Shown here piece by piece: positions 32,003 through 41,644 of a DNA stretch of 64,000 nucleotides. Both the position numbers and the translations under genes were made by a program. The notes below the pieces were generated by a model that did not search any database, was not told where the DNA came from, and saw nothing but the letters and a program-made list of their open reading frames with translations. The stretch comes from UBA4644 sp964541085 (GTDB taxonomy: Bacteria; Bacillota; Clostridia; Oscillospirales; Butyricicoccaceae), in NCBI GenBank assembly GCA_964541085.1, contig CAZIPA010000007.1, forward strand, positions 1-64,000. The letters are read 5' to 3'. Positions within the stretch are counted from its first letter, which is position 1, and every line of letters starts with the position of its first letter.

Positions 32003-33613
32003 ATGAAAAAGCTACTTGCAATACTCCTACTTGTGTCCATGGTGCTCACCTTGTGCGCCTGCGGCGGCGGCCAGAATAACGCGGAGGGGGAGAAAGTCAT
32101 CAATTATGCAAATGGCGCTGCCCCCGAGGCTATGGATTTGATCTCCAGCAATTATGCAAAAACATCCATTGTTATGTATAACATCTACTGCGGTCTGACC
32201 CGTATCGGCAAGGACGGTGTGGCTGAGCTGGCCTATGCGGAAAGCTATACTGTCAGCGATGACGGTCTGGTGTGGACCTTCAAAATCCGTGAGGATGCCA
32301 AGTTCTCCGACGGCTCCGAGCTGGATGCCACCGACTGGGCCGAGTCCTTTGAATACCATATGCGGCCCGAAACCAACGCCCGCAGCATCGACCTGAAGAA
32401 ATATGTGAAGAACGCGGAAGCCTACAGTCTGGGCGAGTGCAGCTGGGAAGATGTGGGCTTTAAGGCGCTGGACGCCCACACGCTGGAGATCACCCTGGAA
32501 AACCCCTGCACCTACTTCCTGGACATCTGCTGCACCTATGTTCCCTATAACATGGATGCCATCAACGCCCATGCCGATTGGGCCAAAAACCCGGAAACCT
32601 ACATCACCAACGGCGCATTCCGTGTTGTGAAAATCGAGGATCAGGTGGGCTTCTACTGCGAAAAGAACCCCTATTACTACGATGCGGCAAATGTGAAGAT
32701 CGACAAGCTGAACTTCATCTGGATTGATGATGAGGCGGTAGAGCTGGCTTCCTACAAAAACGGCACCATCAATGTTTCCGACAGTCTGAGTGCGGAATCT
32801 GAGATGACCTATCGCGGCACGGAGGACTATCACTCCTGCGCCAGAATCGGTGTAAAGTACTTTACCTTTAATACCGAGCACATCCCTGATCCCCGCGTCC
32901 GTCAGGCCATGTCCTACGCCATCGACCGGGATACTCTGATCTCGATTCTGGGCTATGCAGACAAGCCGGCCTATGGTCTGGTGCCCTACGGCATTCACTG
33001 GGGCGACAAGCAGTGGCGTGATGTGGCCGACGAGAAAAACGGTGAACAGTATACCGCCTACAATCCCGAAAAGGCCAAGGAGCTGCTGGCAGATGCCGGC
33101 TATCCCAACGGCGAGGGCCTGCCCACCTACACCTTCATCTGCTACAACACCGAGACCGACCGTGCTCAGGCCCTGCAGGCCATGTGGAAGGCCGTGGGCA
33201 TCAATGTGGAGATTCAGTCCTATGAAGGCTCCGTCTACTGGGATGTCTTTGATACGGAAGACTGGGATATCGGCGATGACGGCTGGACCGGCGACTTCGA
33301 CGATCCCAACACCAACCTGTTCCTCTGGGAGGAATATCGTGAAGTCCGCGAGGACGGCACCGGCAAGGATGCCCGCTGGATGAACGACGCAGCCAAGGAA
33401 TATGACCGGCTGCTGAAGGAAACCTATAAGGAAACCGACAACGAAAAGCGCATGGAGCTGTTCCGTGAAGCGGAAAAGATCCTGCTGGACGATATGCCCA
33501 TCATGCCGGTCCTGTATTATCAGGATACCATTCTGGTCAAGCCTGAGATCACCGGTGTTCTCAAGAGCTATATCGGCCATGTCTTCTTCCAGTATGCCGA
33601 TATCAACCAATAA
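32003..33613 (+). CDS. Peptide ABC transporter substrate-binding lipoprotein (SBP family 5)
   Basis: This 536-residue extracellular lipoprotein has a signal sequence ending in the lipobox-like LTLCAC and then a Gly/Asn tether. The solute-binding family 5 fold is recognisable from YAESYTVSDDGLVWTFKIRE, FSDGSELDATDWAESFEY, DPRVRQAMSYAIDRDTL and the C-terminal LLDDMPIMPVLYYQDT. It would deliver di- or oligopeptides to the two permeases that follow. The start has AAGGAGG 9 bases upstream. A strong hairpin follows the gene and probably raises its mRNA level relative to the permease genes. The divergent AraC gene lies to the left. Confidence 0.95.
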   Translation: MKKLLAILLLVSMVLTLCACGGGQNNAEGEKVINYANGAAPEAMDLISSNYAKTSIVMYNIYCGLTRIGKDGVAELAYAESYTVSDDGLVWTFKIREDAKFSDGSELDATDWAESFEYHMRPETNARSIDLKKYVKNAEAYSLGECSWEDVGFKALDAHTLEITLENPCTYFLDICCTYVPYNMDAINAHADWAKNPETYITNGAFRVVKIEDQVGFYCEKNPYYYDAANVKIDKLNFIWIDDEAVELASYKNGTINVSDSLSAESEMTYRGTEDYHSCARIGVKYFTFNTEHIPDPRVRQAMSYAIDRDTLISILGYADKPAYGLVPYGIHWGDKQWRDVADEKNGEQYTAYNPEKAKELLADAGYPNGEGLPTYTFICYNTETDRAQALQAMWKAVGINVEIQSYEGSVYWDVFDTEDWDIGDDGWTGDFDDPNTNLFLWEEYREVREDGTGKDARWMNDAAKEYDRLLKETYKETDNEKRMELFREAEKILLDDMPIMPVLYYQDTILVKPEITGVLKSYIGHVFFQYADINQ

Positions 33614-33657
33614 GATCAGGGCAGCGACAGAAAAAGTCAATTGACAGCTTTATTTGT

Positions 33658-33685
33658 CCGGGCCGCGAGGCAGCTCGTGGCCCGG
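33658..33685 (+). other. Intercistronic hairpin after the binding-protein gene
   Basis: CCGGGCCGCGAG (33658-33669) pairs with CTCGTGGCCCGG (33674-33685). No U-tract follows. Such hairpins typically protect the upstream mRNA and reduce read-through. Confidence 0.7.
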
Positions 33686-33732
33686 GCATTACTATCTCAA
33701 GAACCAACGGACAAGGAAATGGTGGTGTTCCC

Positions 33733-34659
33733 ATGACAAGATATATCATAAAGCGCGTGATCGCCGCGCTGATCTCCATGTTCTTTCTGATTACCGTCAC
33801 ATTCTTTTTAATGCATGCAATTCCAGGCGGCCCCTTCAGTGCCGGCGAACAGAAAGACCTGAATCCGGAGATCGTAGAAGCGATTCGTGCCCGGTACGGT
33901 CTGGATCAGCCTGTATGGAAACAGTATCTGAATTATCTTGCAAAGCTGTTTCAGGGCGATATGGGTGTCTCTTATAAAAAGACCAACTATACCGTAAACG
34001 AACTGATTGTCGGCGGCTTTCCGGCCTCGGCTGAGGTGGGAATAATTGCAATCATCGTGGCACTGGTGATCGGCATTCCCCTGGGAATTATCTCCGCTTT
34101 GAAGCGGGGAAGCTGGGCAGATATCCTCTCCATGGTCATTGCAACGATAGGAATTGCAATACCGACCTTCGTAATTGCAATGTTGCTGATGTATGAGTTT
34201 TGTATGCGACATGCACTATTGCCGAACATCGGCTGGGGCACGGTAAAACACCTGATTTTGCCAGTTTTCTGTATGTGTCTGTCCCCCATTGCGAACATTA
34301 CACGCCTGATGCGCTCCTCCATGCTGGAGGTTTCCCGGCAGGACTATATCCGCACCGCCCGCTCCAAGGGTGTTCCGGAGTTCAAGGTCATCTGCAAGCA
34401 CATGATCCGCAACGCAGTGCTTCCCGTTGTGACCTATCTGGGCCCGCTGGTGGCTGCGCTGATGACCGGCAGCTTTGCCATTGAGCGACTGTTTATGATC
34501 CCCGGCATGGGCCGCTATTTTGTCAATGCCGTCAGTGACCGGGACTATACCGTAATTATGGGCCTAACCATTTTCTACGGCGCATTCATTATGGTCTGTA
34601 CGCTGCTGGTGGATATCGCATATGCGATTATCGATCCCCGTGTGAAGCTGGATCGCTGA
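33733..34659 (+). CDS. Peptide ABC transporter permease (DppB/OppB type)
   Basis: This 308-residue inner component of the peptide importer has six membrane helices. It begins MTRYIIKRVIAALISMFFLI and has the family segments MHAIPGGPFS, IGIPLGIISALKRGSW and the EAA motif region (QDYIRTARSKGVPE...). The loop binds the ATPases encoded two genes downstream. It lies 119 bases after the binding-protein gene, with the second permease only 12 bases further on. In this family B-type permeases pair with a C-type permease, as here. Confidence 0.95.
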   Translation: MTRYIIKRVIAALISMFFLITVTFFLMHAIPGGPFSAGEQKDLNPEIVEAIRARYGLDQPVWKQYLNYLAKLFQGDMGVSYKKTNYTVNELIVGGFPASAEVGIIAIIVALVIGIPLGIISALKRGSWADILSMVIATIGIAIPTFVIAMLLMYEFCMRHALLPNIGWGTVKHLILPVFCMCLSPIANITRLMRSSMLEVSRQDYIRTARSKGVPEFKVICKHMIRNAVLPVVTYLGPLVAALMTGSFAIERLFMIPGMGRYFVNAVSDRDYTVIMGLTIFYGAFIMVCTLLVDIAYAIIDPRVKLDR

Positions 34660-34671
34660 GGAGGGCTTGTC

Positions 34672-35646
34672 ATGGCTAAAAAAATCAACCTGTTCCCGCA
34701 GCTCCCGGAGCCTCCCTATCAGATGGAGGATACCGACATCCCCATGGAGCTGTTTGAGCCGCTGCCCGAAGAAGAGCGGCGTACCGACCAGATCAACCGG
34801 CCCAGTATTTCCTACTGGAAAAACGCCTTTAACAAAATCAAGGCGGACAAGCTGGCCGTAATCGGCTTTATCATTATCTTTCTGATGCTTCTGCTGGCGG
34901 TTCTCGGCCCCATCATCAGCCCCTATACCTATGAACAGCAGGATCATCTGGCCATTTATCAGCGTCCCAACGCCAAGCACTGGCTGGGCACGGATATGTT
35001 TGGCCGGGATCAGTTTACCCGTATCGCCTATGGCGCGCGGATCAGTCTTACCATCGGCATTGTGGCCGCACTGGTCAACATGGTCATCGGCGCACTGTAC
35101 GGCGGCATCGCCGGCTTCTTCGGTGGCAAGGTGGATATGATCCTTATGCGTATCGTGGACATTTTCGCCGCGGTTCCCTCTCTGCTGTACATCATTCTGG
35201 TGATGATGTTTCTTGGCTCCAATCTGCGCAGCATTCTGATCGCCCTGTGTCTCACCTACTGGTTCAGCACGGCACGGCAGACCCGGGCGCAGATTCTGAC
35301 CATCCGGAATCAGGATTTTGCCCTGGCCGCAAAGGTGGCCGGAGAAACCGATTTTCAGATTCTGATCCGGCATCTGATTCCCAACAGCATCGGCCCCATT
35401 ATCGTTACCGTTACCTTCCTGGTGCCGTCGGCAATTTTCGAGGAGGCGTTCCTCAGCTTTATCGGCATTGGCATCGCGGTTCCCGTGGCCAGCTGGGGCA
35501 CACTGGCCAACGACGGCATGAAGGTCATGGGTATGTATCCCTACCTGATGCTTTACCCCGCGCTTGCCATCAGTCTCACCATGTTCGCACTGAACTTTAT
35601 CGGCGACGGTCTGCGGGATGCATTGGATTCCCGGCTGCGGAAGTAG
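34672..35646 (+). CDS. Peptide ABC transporter permease (DppC/OppC type)
   Basis: This 324-residue permease has an N-terminal cytoplasmic extension (about 1-55, rich in Pro and Glu) and six membrane helices. It has the C-type signature HWLGTDMFGRDQFTRIAYGAR and an EAA loop with ALAAKVAGETDFQILIRHLIP. AGGAGG lies 7 bases before the start. It forms the pore with the B-type permease immediately upstream. Confidence 0.95.
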   Translation: MAKKINLFPQLPEPPYQMEDTDIPMELFEPLPEEERRTDQINRPSISYWKNAFNKIKADKLAVIGFIIIFLMLLLAVLGPIISPYTYEQQDHLAIYQRPNAKHWLGTDMFGRDQFTRIAYGARISLTIGIVAALVNMVIGALYGGIAGFFGGKVDMILMRIVDIFAAVPSLLYIILVMMFLGSNLRSILIALCLTYWFSTARQTRAQILTIRNQDFALAAKVAGETDFQILIRHLIPNSIGPIIVTVTFLVPSAIFEEAFLSFIGIGIAVPVASWGTLANDGMKVMGMYPYLMLYPALAISLTMFALNFIGDGLRDALDSRLRK

Positions 35647-35662
35647 GAAGGAGGCGCACAGT

Positions 35663-36664
35663 ATGAGCGAATTGAGTCAACATCTGCTGGAGGTCAAAAA
35701 TCTCCGGACCCATTTTGGCACCGGCGGCGGAATCGTCCAGGCCGTTCGCGGCATTGATCTTCATGTGGATGCCGGTGAATTTCTGGGAATCATCGGTGAA
35801 TCCGGCTGCGGCAAGAGCGTCTCCATGATGTCCATTCTTCATCTTCTGGAGGACAACGCAGCCGTCCGCGCAGAGCAGATCACCTTTAACGGCATTGATT
35901 TGCAGAAGCAAAACAAAAAACAGATTCGAAAGCTGCTGGGCAGCCAGATCGGCATGATTTTTCAGGATCCCATGACCTCTCTGAATCCGCTGTATACCAT
36001 CGGAAATCAGCTGGAAGAGCCCCTGCGCCAGCATCTGCATATGAGCAAACACGAGGCCCGGGAGCGTGCGCTGGAGATGCTTCAGCTGGTGGGCATCAAC
36101 GAGCCGGAAAAGCGTCTGAAGCAGTATCCTCACGAGCTGTCCGGCGGTATGCGCCAGCGGGTTATGATTGCCGTAGCCATGTGCTGCAATCCCAAGCTTC
36201 TGATTGCGGATGAACCCACCACGGCTCTGGATGTGACCATTCAGGCACAGATCATGGAACTGATGGCAGAAATGCAGAAAAAGTTTTCCACGGCTACCAT
36301 CCTCATCACCCACGATCTGGGCGTAATCGCCAGCGTCTGCACCCGTGTGATGGTCATGTACGGCGGAAAGATCATGGAGGAAGGATCGGTCGAGGACATC
36401 TTCTACCGTCCGTTCCATCCCTATACCGAGGGTCTGCTGCGCAGCGTTCCCAACGATGGCGCGGGCTCGAAGGAAAAGCTCATTCCCATTCCCGGCAGTC
36501 CGCCGGATCTGATGAACCCGCCGGCCGGCTGTCCCTTTGCGGCACGCTGCCCCAAGGCCATGAAGATATGCAGCATGGCCCCCGCACGGCTGGTAGAGGT
36601 AGGTACGAATCACAGAACGGCCTGCTGGCTGCTGCATCCTCAGGCCGGCGCCCGACAGAATTGA
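35663..36664 (+). CDS. Peptide ABC transporter ATPase (DppD/OppD type)
   Basis: This 333-residue ATPase has Walker A GESGCGKSVS (about 45-54), a Q-loop in MIFQDPMTSLNPL, signature LSGGMRQRVMIA and Walker B LLIADEPTTALDV. It also has the C-terminal oligopeptide-transporter extension with cysteines (AGCPFAARCPKAMKIC), which in relatives can hold an iron-sulfur cluster. The start at 35663 has GGAAGGAGG 9 bases upstream. It works as a heterodimer with the next gene product. Confidence 0.96.
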   Translation: MSELSQHLLEVKNLRTHFGTGGGIVQAVRGIDLHVDAGEFLGIIGESGCGKSVSMMSILHLLEDNAAVRAEQITFNGIDLQKQNKKQIRKLLGSQIGMIFQDPMTSLNPLYTIGNQLEEPLRQHLHMSKHEARERALEMLQLVGINEPEKRLKQYPHELSGGMRQRVMIAVAMCCNPKLLIADEPTTALDVTIQAQIMELMAEMQKKFSTATILITHDLGVIASVCTRVMVMYGGKIMEEGSVEDIFYRPFHPYTEGLLRSVPNDGAGSKEKLIPIPGSPPDLMNPPAGCPFAARCPKAMKICSMAPARLVEVGTNHRTACWLLHPQAGARQN

Positions 36665-36674
36665 GGAAGCAATC

Positions 36675-37658
36675 ATGAAGGAAAACGCTGTATTATTAGA
36701 TGTTCAGGGTCTGAAGATGCATTTTCCCATCCGCGGCAAGGGTCTTGGCAAGGCTCCCACCATGCTGAAGGCTGTGGATGATGTATCCTTCAGCATCCGG
36801 GAAGGGCAAACCTTCGGTCTTGTGGGTGAATCCGGCTGCGGCAAGACCACCGTGGGACGCACCATTCTCAAGCTGTATCAGGCCACGGCCGGCAAGATTC
36901 TTTATGACGGAAAAGATATTACCGCCATGAGCGACAAGGCCTTCTTCCCCCTCCGTCGGGAAATGCAGATGATCTTTCAGGATCCCATGACCTCGCTGGA
37001 TCCCCGGCAGACGGTCAATGAAATCATCGGCGGGCCTCTGCGGCTGCAAAAGATGGTTTCCAGCCGTGCCGAGCAGGATGCCCGTGTACGGGAGCTGATC
37101 CACATGGTGGGTCTGAAGGATGACCATATCAATCGTTATCCCCATGAGTTTTCCGGCGGTCAGCGGCAGCGCATTGGTATCGCCCGGGCTCTGGGTCTTC
37201 AGCCCCGCTTTATCGTCTGTGATGAGCCCATTTCCGCATTGGATGTGTCCATTCAGGCACAGGTGGTCAATCTTCTGGAGGAATTTCAGGAGAAAATGGG
37301 TTTGACCTATCTGTTCATCTCCCATGACCTGTCCATGATCCGGCACATTTCTCATCGGGTGGGCGTGATGTATCTGGGCCATCTGGTGGAGGTTGCCGAC
37401 ACGGAAGAGCTTTACACCAATATGCGCCACCCCTATACCCAGTCGCTGATGTCTGCCGCGCCCATCGCGGATCCCAGAGCTTCCGCTGCCAGCCAGCGAA
37501 TCATTCCGGAGGGAGATGTCCCTTCTCCGCTGAATCCGCCCTCCGGCTGTCCTTTCCGTACCCGGTGCCGTTATGCCACCCCGGAATGTGCCGAGGCCAT
37601 GCCGGCGCTCACCGATATCGGCAGCAACCATCTGGTCGCCTGCCACCATATGCTGTAA
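36675..37658 (+). CDS. Peptide ABC transporter ATPase (DppF/OppF type)
   Basis: This 327-residue ATPase has Walker A GESGCGKTTVGR, FQDPMTSLDPR after the Q-loop, the signature FSGGQRQRIGIARAL and Walker B FIVCDEPISALDVSIQAQV. The C-terminal cysteine extension (CPFRTRCRYATPEC) resembles that of its partner. It starts 10 bases after the DppD-type gene and is the last gene of the operon, followed by a clear terminator. Confidence 0.96.
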   Translation: MKENAVLLDVQGLKMHFPIRGKGLGKAPTMLKAVDDVSFSIREGQTFGLVGESGCGKTTVGRTILKLYQATAGKILYDGKDITAMSDKAFFPLRREMQMIFQDPMTSLDPRQTVNEIIGGPLRLQKMVSSRAEQDARVRELIHMVGLKDDHINRYPHEFSGGQRQRIGIARALGLQPRFIVCDEPISALDVSIQAQVVNLLEEFQEKMGLTYLFISHDLSMIRHISHRVGVMYLGHLVEVADTEELYTNMRHPYTQSLMSAAPIADPRASAASQRIIPEGDVPSPLNPPSGCPFRTRCRYATPECAEAMPALTDIGSNHLVACHHML

Positions 37659-37697
37659 CCCACCCGCCTGGCCCGGCTTTCTGCGGGCAATGGGCAG

Positions 37698-37737
37698 TGC
37701 CGTCTCCGGAACCCCTCTCCCCGGAGACGGCATTTTT
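37698..37737 (+). terminator. Terminator of the peptide transporter operon
   Basis: TGCCGTCTCCGG (37698-37709) pairs with CCGGAGACGGCA (37721-37732) and is followed by TTTTT. Confidence 0.9.
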
Positions 37738-37776
37738 ATGCGGCACAATCTGTGATAGGGGGGAAGCCCGGTCGCC

Positions 37777-37805
37777 TTGACATTCCCCGGGGAATCCACT
37801 ATACT
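37777..37805 (+). promoter_or_regulatory. Promoter with a palindrome in its spacer
   Basis: TTGACA (37777-37782) and TATACT (37800-37805) have a 17-base spacer containing the perfect palindrome TTCCCCGGGGAA (37783-37794), a likely repressor or activator site. It drives the large permease gene, whose coding frame therefore must begin downstream. Confidence 0.72.
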
Positions 37806-37839
37806 TTATTCAAATAATGCAAAAAAAGGGGGCGAGCGC

Positions 37840-40800
37840 TTGCTTGCGGAGAAAAACGGACTGAAGAGCACTCTGCGGAGTCCGGGCAAATCGGCGCTGT
37901 TTCTGGTGCTGCTGGCGGCACTGACGGCGGCGCTGGCGCTGGGCCTGTGCGTCAACAGTGCGGTGGGCGGCTATCTGAAGGACTGTCAGGACTTTTATCA
38001 CACCATCGGCCAGCTGGAATATATCGGTGCGCAATATCCCAGCCAGACGGTGGCAGACGCGGAGCTTGCCTCCCTCCTGCATTCCGATGCACTGGGCCCG
38101 GATGCGCTGGCGGCCCTGCCTGGCGTGATCTCCTGGGAACCCAGCCGCAGCGCGCTGGCCCTCACCGATGGACTGCATCGCACGGACAACGCCGTGTATG
38201 ATGCGGATTCCGCGGTGATTCTGGTGGATCATCTTTCCTGGGACAAAAACGGCGGCGTTTATATGGCTACCATTCGGGAGTCGGTGTACAGCAAAACCGG
38301 CCATTCCCGGGTGGTCTGCTTTCTCAGCGGCGTGGAGCGGGAGGCCCTTTCTCCCGGCACGACCTATGTTTTCCACGGGCAGTTTATTCTGGGCCGCAGC
38401 AGCTATCTCTGGTTTATGCCGGAGGAAGGGACGCTGACGCTGGAGGGTGAGACCGTGACGCTGGCGCCCTGGCAGGCGCTGGAGGATGGCAGTTTGCCGG
38501 AGGACAGTCCCTATCAGGCGGCGGCTGACCTGATGCGGCGGCGCAACGACGGTCTGCGGGCCCAGTTTACCGGCGATATGGCCAACCTTCGACCCTTTCA
38601 GCAGGAGGAGCTGACGCTGGTTTCCGGGCGGCTGCTGGAGCCGTCGGACGGAGGTCAGAAATTATGCGTGCTGTCTGACCGGATGGCCGATCTGCTTTCC
38701 CTGCGGGTGGGCGATACCCTGCCCCTTTCCCTGAACTTTGGCGACGAGCGGGGCATTTATGCCGGGCTGGACAGCCGGCTGGCCCCCACGGAGGATTTTA
38801 CCATCGTGGGCATTTACGGGGCGACGGAGAACTATTCCGACTGGGTATTTCTCCCCGACAGCGCCGATTATCCTGCGGCCGACACGCCCACGGGCTATAC
38901 GCTGGGTCAATTCCGGTTGGAAAATAACAAAGCGGATATCTTTTATGAGGCCGCACTGGCGCTGCTTCCCCCGGGCTTCCGGCTGACCATTCTGGATCAG
39001 GGCTATCGGGTCATGGCCGAGCCCTATCAGGAGCTTCAGCGTATTTTGCAGATTTTCCTGTGGGTGTGCGCACTGGTGATCGGCGCGGTGCTGGCGCTGT
39101 TTGGCTATCTGTTTGTGTCCCGGCAGCGGGAGACAGCGGGAATCATGCTGGCGCTGGGCAGCGGAAAGGGTCATGTGTACCGCTATTTTTCCGCAGCGGC
39201 CACAGGTGTCGCTCTCCCGGCGGCCATTCTGGGTGCGCTGGCCGGACGGGTCATGGAGCAGCGGGTTCTGCAATTTGTGGCGGATTTTACCGCAAAATAT
39301 CAGACGCCGGATGTGCGCTTTTCCAGCGAATATCTTTCCATGAGCAAGACACTGCTCTTTTCCCCCAAGGCCAGCCCCATGCTATATGTACTGGCCGGGG
39401 CTGTCATGGCAGTGGGCGCGATCCTCGTCTGCGCCCTGTTTGCCCAAAACGCCATGAGAGAAAAGCGTCCCGGAAAAAAGCGCAGGCCCCGGGCACCCAA
39501 ATCTCCCGCCAGGCCCTCCCGTGCCTCCGGACGGCTGAAATATACCTGGCTTTCCATGCGCCGGGGCGGGCTGCGCACGGCATCCACGGTGCTTTTGTGC
39601 CTTGTGCTGTCTGTATTTCTGGGGCAGCTCACTGCCACGGCGGACACCTATCAAAAGCAGCTGGAGGCGGTGGAACAGAACACCCGTCTGCGGGGCTATG
39701 CCGCCTCCTTTGACGGGATGCAGATGGACGATCTGGTGGTGCGGGCGGAGGACTTGCAGGCTCTGTGGGAAACGGGTCTGCTGGAATCGCTGGATGTGTC
39801 CTCCGTAAGCGGCACCTATCGGCTGCTGGGTGTTCTTGCCCGGGCGGATGGAACGCTGACGGGGGCGGAAATGCCGGAAATGCCCGATCCCTCTGCGGGC
39901 TTTGCCTATGAAACCTATCTGAATCAGATGAGTCTGGAGCCCGCATGGGTGTCCACCTCTTCTCTGACCAACGCGGTGGACTTTTACTATCAGCCCCCGG
40001 AGATCACCTGGCTGGAGGGTCTGGACGAAAGCTGCCTGAAGCAGAGCATCTGTGATGTGTGCGTGGTGCCCGACACTCTGCTGGCCCGGGCAGGGCTGGC
40101 GCTGGGGGATGTGGTTCGGCTGCGGCTGCTGCAATACAATCAGTGGGGCCCCTTCCTCTATGATCTGGATCTGCTGGTTGGCGGGAGCTATCGTCACACC
40201 GCAGGGGCGGAGACCCTGTATCTGCCGCTGGATTGGCCCTTCCCGCAGGAGCCGAAGCCGCCGGAGCTTACCGACCGGACGCAGTTTGCCGGGATGGAGG
40301 CCGCAAAGGAGGCCGGGGTTTTCTGGGGCAATTTTGCCTCGGCAGAATATTATCCGCAATTTTATCAGAGCTGGATGGAGGCCGGGCTGGAGCGGCAGAC
40401 CTTTTCCTCGGCGGTGCTGACGCTGAAATCTCCCGAAAGCCTGACCGGGCTGCGGGACACGGCGGCGCAGGAGGGCTTTTCCTCTCCCCGCAGCAGCGAA
40501 ACCCGCCAGTGGCTGGTGCTGGACGACAAGAGCTACAACACCAGCGTCCGCACCCTCAGCCGACAGAATCAGTATCTTTCCGCCCTGTACACCTTCCTGT
40601 ATATCCTTTCCGGCATCATTGCGCTGGTGCTGTCCTTTTTGCTGCTGCTGGCACGGAAAAAGGAAATCGCCATCATGCGGGGTCTGGGCACCCGGCCCGG
40701 ACAGATTTTCGCCGTGTTTTTCGTGGAACAGCTGGTGTTGTCCCTGCTGGGCGCGGGCGTGGGCTATGCAGTCTGGCGGCTGACGGACGGCGCAGTGCTG

Positions 40801-40917
40801 CCGCTGTATCATCTGCTGCTCTCTGTGATTCTGCTGCTGTGGTGTCTTGGCACAGGCATCTGTACGCTGCGGCTGCTGCGCTCCCGGGCGCTGGCCGTAC
40901 TGTCTGACCGGGACTGA
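37840..40917 (+). CDS. Large MacB/FtsX-type ABC transporter permease
   Basis: This 1025-residue permease has a helix at about 16-36, a large extracytoplasmic domain, and a three-helix FtsX block at about 395-560 (LFGYLFVSRQRETAGIMLAL). A second extracytoplasmic domain and a second FtsX block lie at the end (about 930-1020; LLLARKKEIAIMRGLGTRP). The architecture matches exporters of antimicrobial peptides or lipoproteins. TTG at 37840 is chosen as the start because AAAGGGGG lies 7 bases upstream. The upstream open frame is no alternative, because its first codons are the TTGACA promoter box itself. The cognate ATPase follows after 14 bases. Confidence 0.88.
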   Translation: MLAEKNGLKSTLRSPGKSALFLVLLAALTAALALGLCVNSAVGGYLKDCQDFYHTIGQLEYIGAQYPSQTVADAELASLLHSDALGPDALAALPGVISWEPSRSALALTDGLHRTDNAVYDADSAVILVDHLSWDKNGGVYMATIRESVYSKTGHSRVVCFLSGVEREALSPGTTYVFHGQFILGRSSYLWFMPEEGTLTLEGETVTLAPWQALEDGSLPEDSPYQAAADLMRRRNDGLRAQFTGDMANLRPFQQEELTLVSGRLLEPSDGGQKLCVLSDRMADLLSLRVGDTLPLSLNFGDERGIYAGLDSRLAPTEDFTIVGIYGATENYSDWVFLPDSADYPAADTPTGYTLGQFRLENNKADIFYEAALALLPPGFRLTILDQGYRVMAEPYQELQRILQIFLWVCALVIGAVLALFGYLFVSRQRETAGIMLALGSGKGHVYRYFSAAATGVALPAAILGALAGRVMEQRVLQFVADFTAKYQTPDVRFSSEYLSMSKTLLFSPKASPMLYVLAGAVMAVGAILVCALFAQNAMREKRPGKKRRPRAPKSPARPSRASGRLKYTWLSMRRGGLRTASTVLLCLVLSVFLGQLTATADTYQKQLEAVEQNTRLRGYAASFDGMQMDDLVVRAEDLQALWETGLLESLDVSSVSGTYRLLGVLARADGTLTGAEMPEMPDPSAGFAYETYLNQMSLEPAWVSTSSLTNAVDFYYQPPEITWLEGLDESCLKQSICDVCVVPDTLLARAGLALGDVVRLRLLQYNQWGPFLYDLDLLVGGSYRHTAGAETLYLPLDWPFPQEPKPPELTDRTQFAGMEAAKEAGVFWGNFASAEYYPQFYQSWMEAGLERQTFSSAVLTLKSPESLTGLRDTAAQEGFSSPRSSETRQWLVLDDKSYNTSVRTLSRQNQYLSALYTFLYILSGIIALVLSFLLLLARKKEIAIMRGLGTRPGQIFAVFFVEQLVLSLLGAGVGYAVWRLTDGAVLPLYHLLLSVILLLWCLGTGICTLRLLRSRALAVLSDRD

Positions 40918-40931
40918 AAGGAGGAGCCTGT

Positions 40932-41618
40932 ATGTCAATTTTGGAATTGAAGGATGTTACCTACAGCTACCGCACCCGCTATCAGCAGGTGGACGCACTG
41001 AAGGGGGTTTCCTACGCCTTTCAGGAGGGCAGACTGTATGCGCTGGTGGGAAAATCCGGCTCGGGAAAATCCACTCTGCTGTCGTTGATGGCGGGACTGG
41101 ACCTGCCCCACACCGGCGAGATTCTCTTTGAAGGCACGGCCACGGCAAAGCTGGATCTGCACCGGTATCGCCGGGAAATGGCGGCGGTGATTTACCAGTC
41201 CTTCCGGCTGTTTCCCCTGCTCACCGTGGCGGAAAATATCGCCTATCCCATGGAGCTGCGGGGTGTGAAAAGTGCGGATGCCAGAAAACGGGCATCGCAG
41301 CTGCTGGAGCGGGTAAATCTGCCCCAGAGCGCACTGGATCGGTTCCCCGGGATGCTGTCCGGCGGCGAACAGCAGCGGGTCGCCATTGCCCGGGCCATCA
41401 GCATGGATTCCCGTCTGCTGCTGGCGGACGAGCCTACCGGCAATCTGGACACGGAAAACGGCAGCCGCATCATCGAGCTGCTGTCCGATCTGGCCCACCG
41501 GGACGGCTATTGTGTCATCGTTGCCACCCACGATCTGGATGTGCTGCCCCGGATGGACGAGGTTTGCCGGATGCAGGACGGACGGCTGGCGACGGTAACG
41601 CCGGAACAACAGAATTAA
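40932..41618 (+). CDS. MacB/LolD-type ABC transporter ATPase
   Basis: This 228-residue ATPase has Walker A GKSGSGKST, a Q-loop in VIYQSFRLFPLLT, the signature LSGGEQQRVAIARA, Walker B LLLADEPTGNLD and an H-loop (IVATHDLD). This set marks the exporter subfamily that pairs with FtsX permeases. GAAAGGAGG precedes the start. It powers the large permease encoded 14 bases upstream. The D-aminopeptidase gene follows after 26 bases and may share the transcript. Confidence 0.95.
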   Translation: MSILELKDVTYSYRTRYQQVDALKGVSYAFQEGRLYALVGKSGSGKSTLLSLMAGLDLPHTGEILFEGTATAKLDLHRYRREMAAVIYQSFRLFPLLTVAENIAYPMELRGVKSADARKRASQLLERVNLPQSALDRFPGMLSGGEQQRVAIARAISMDSRLLLADEPTGNLDTENGSRIIELLSDLAHRDGYCVIVATHDLDVLPRMDEVCRMQDGRLATVTPEQQN

Positions 41619-41644
41619 CGCATATTTTGGAAAGGAGCGATTCC

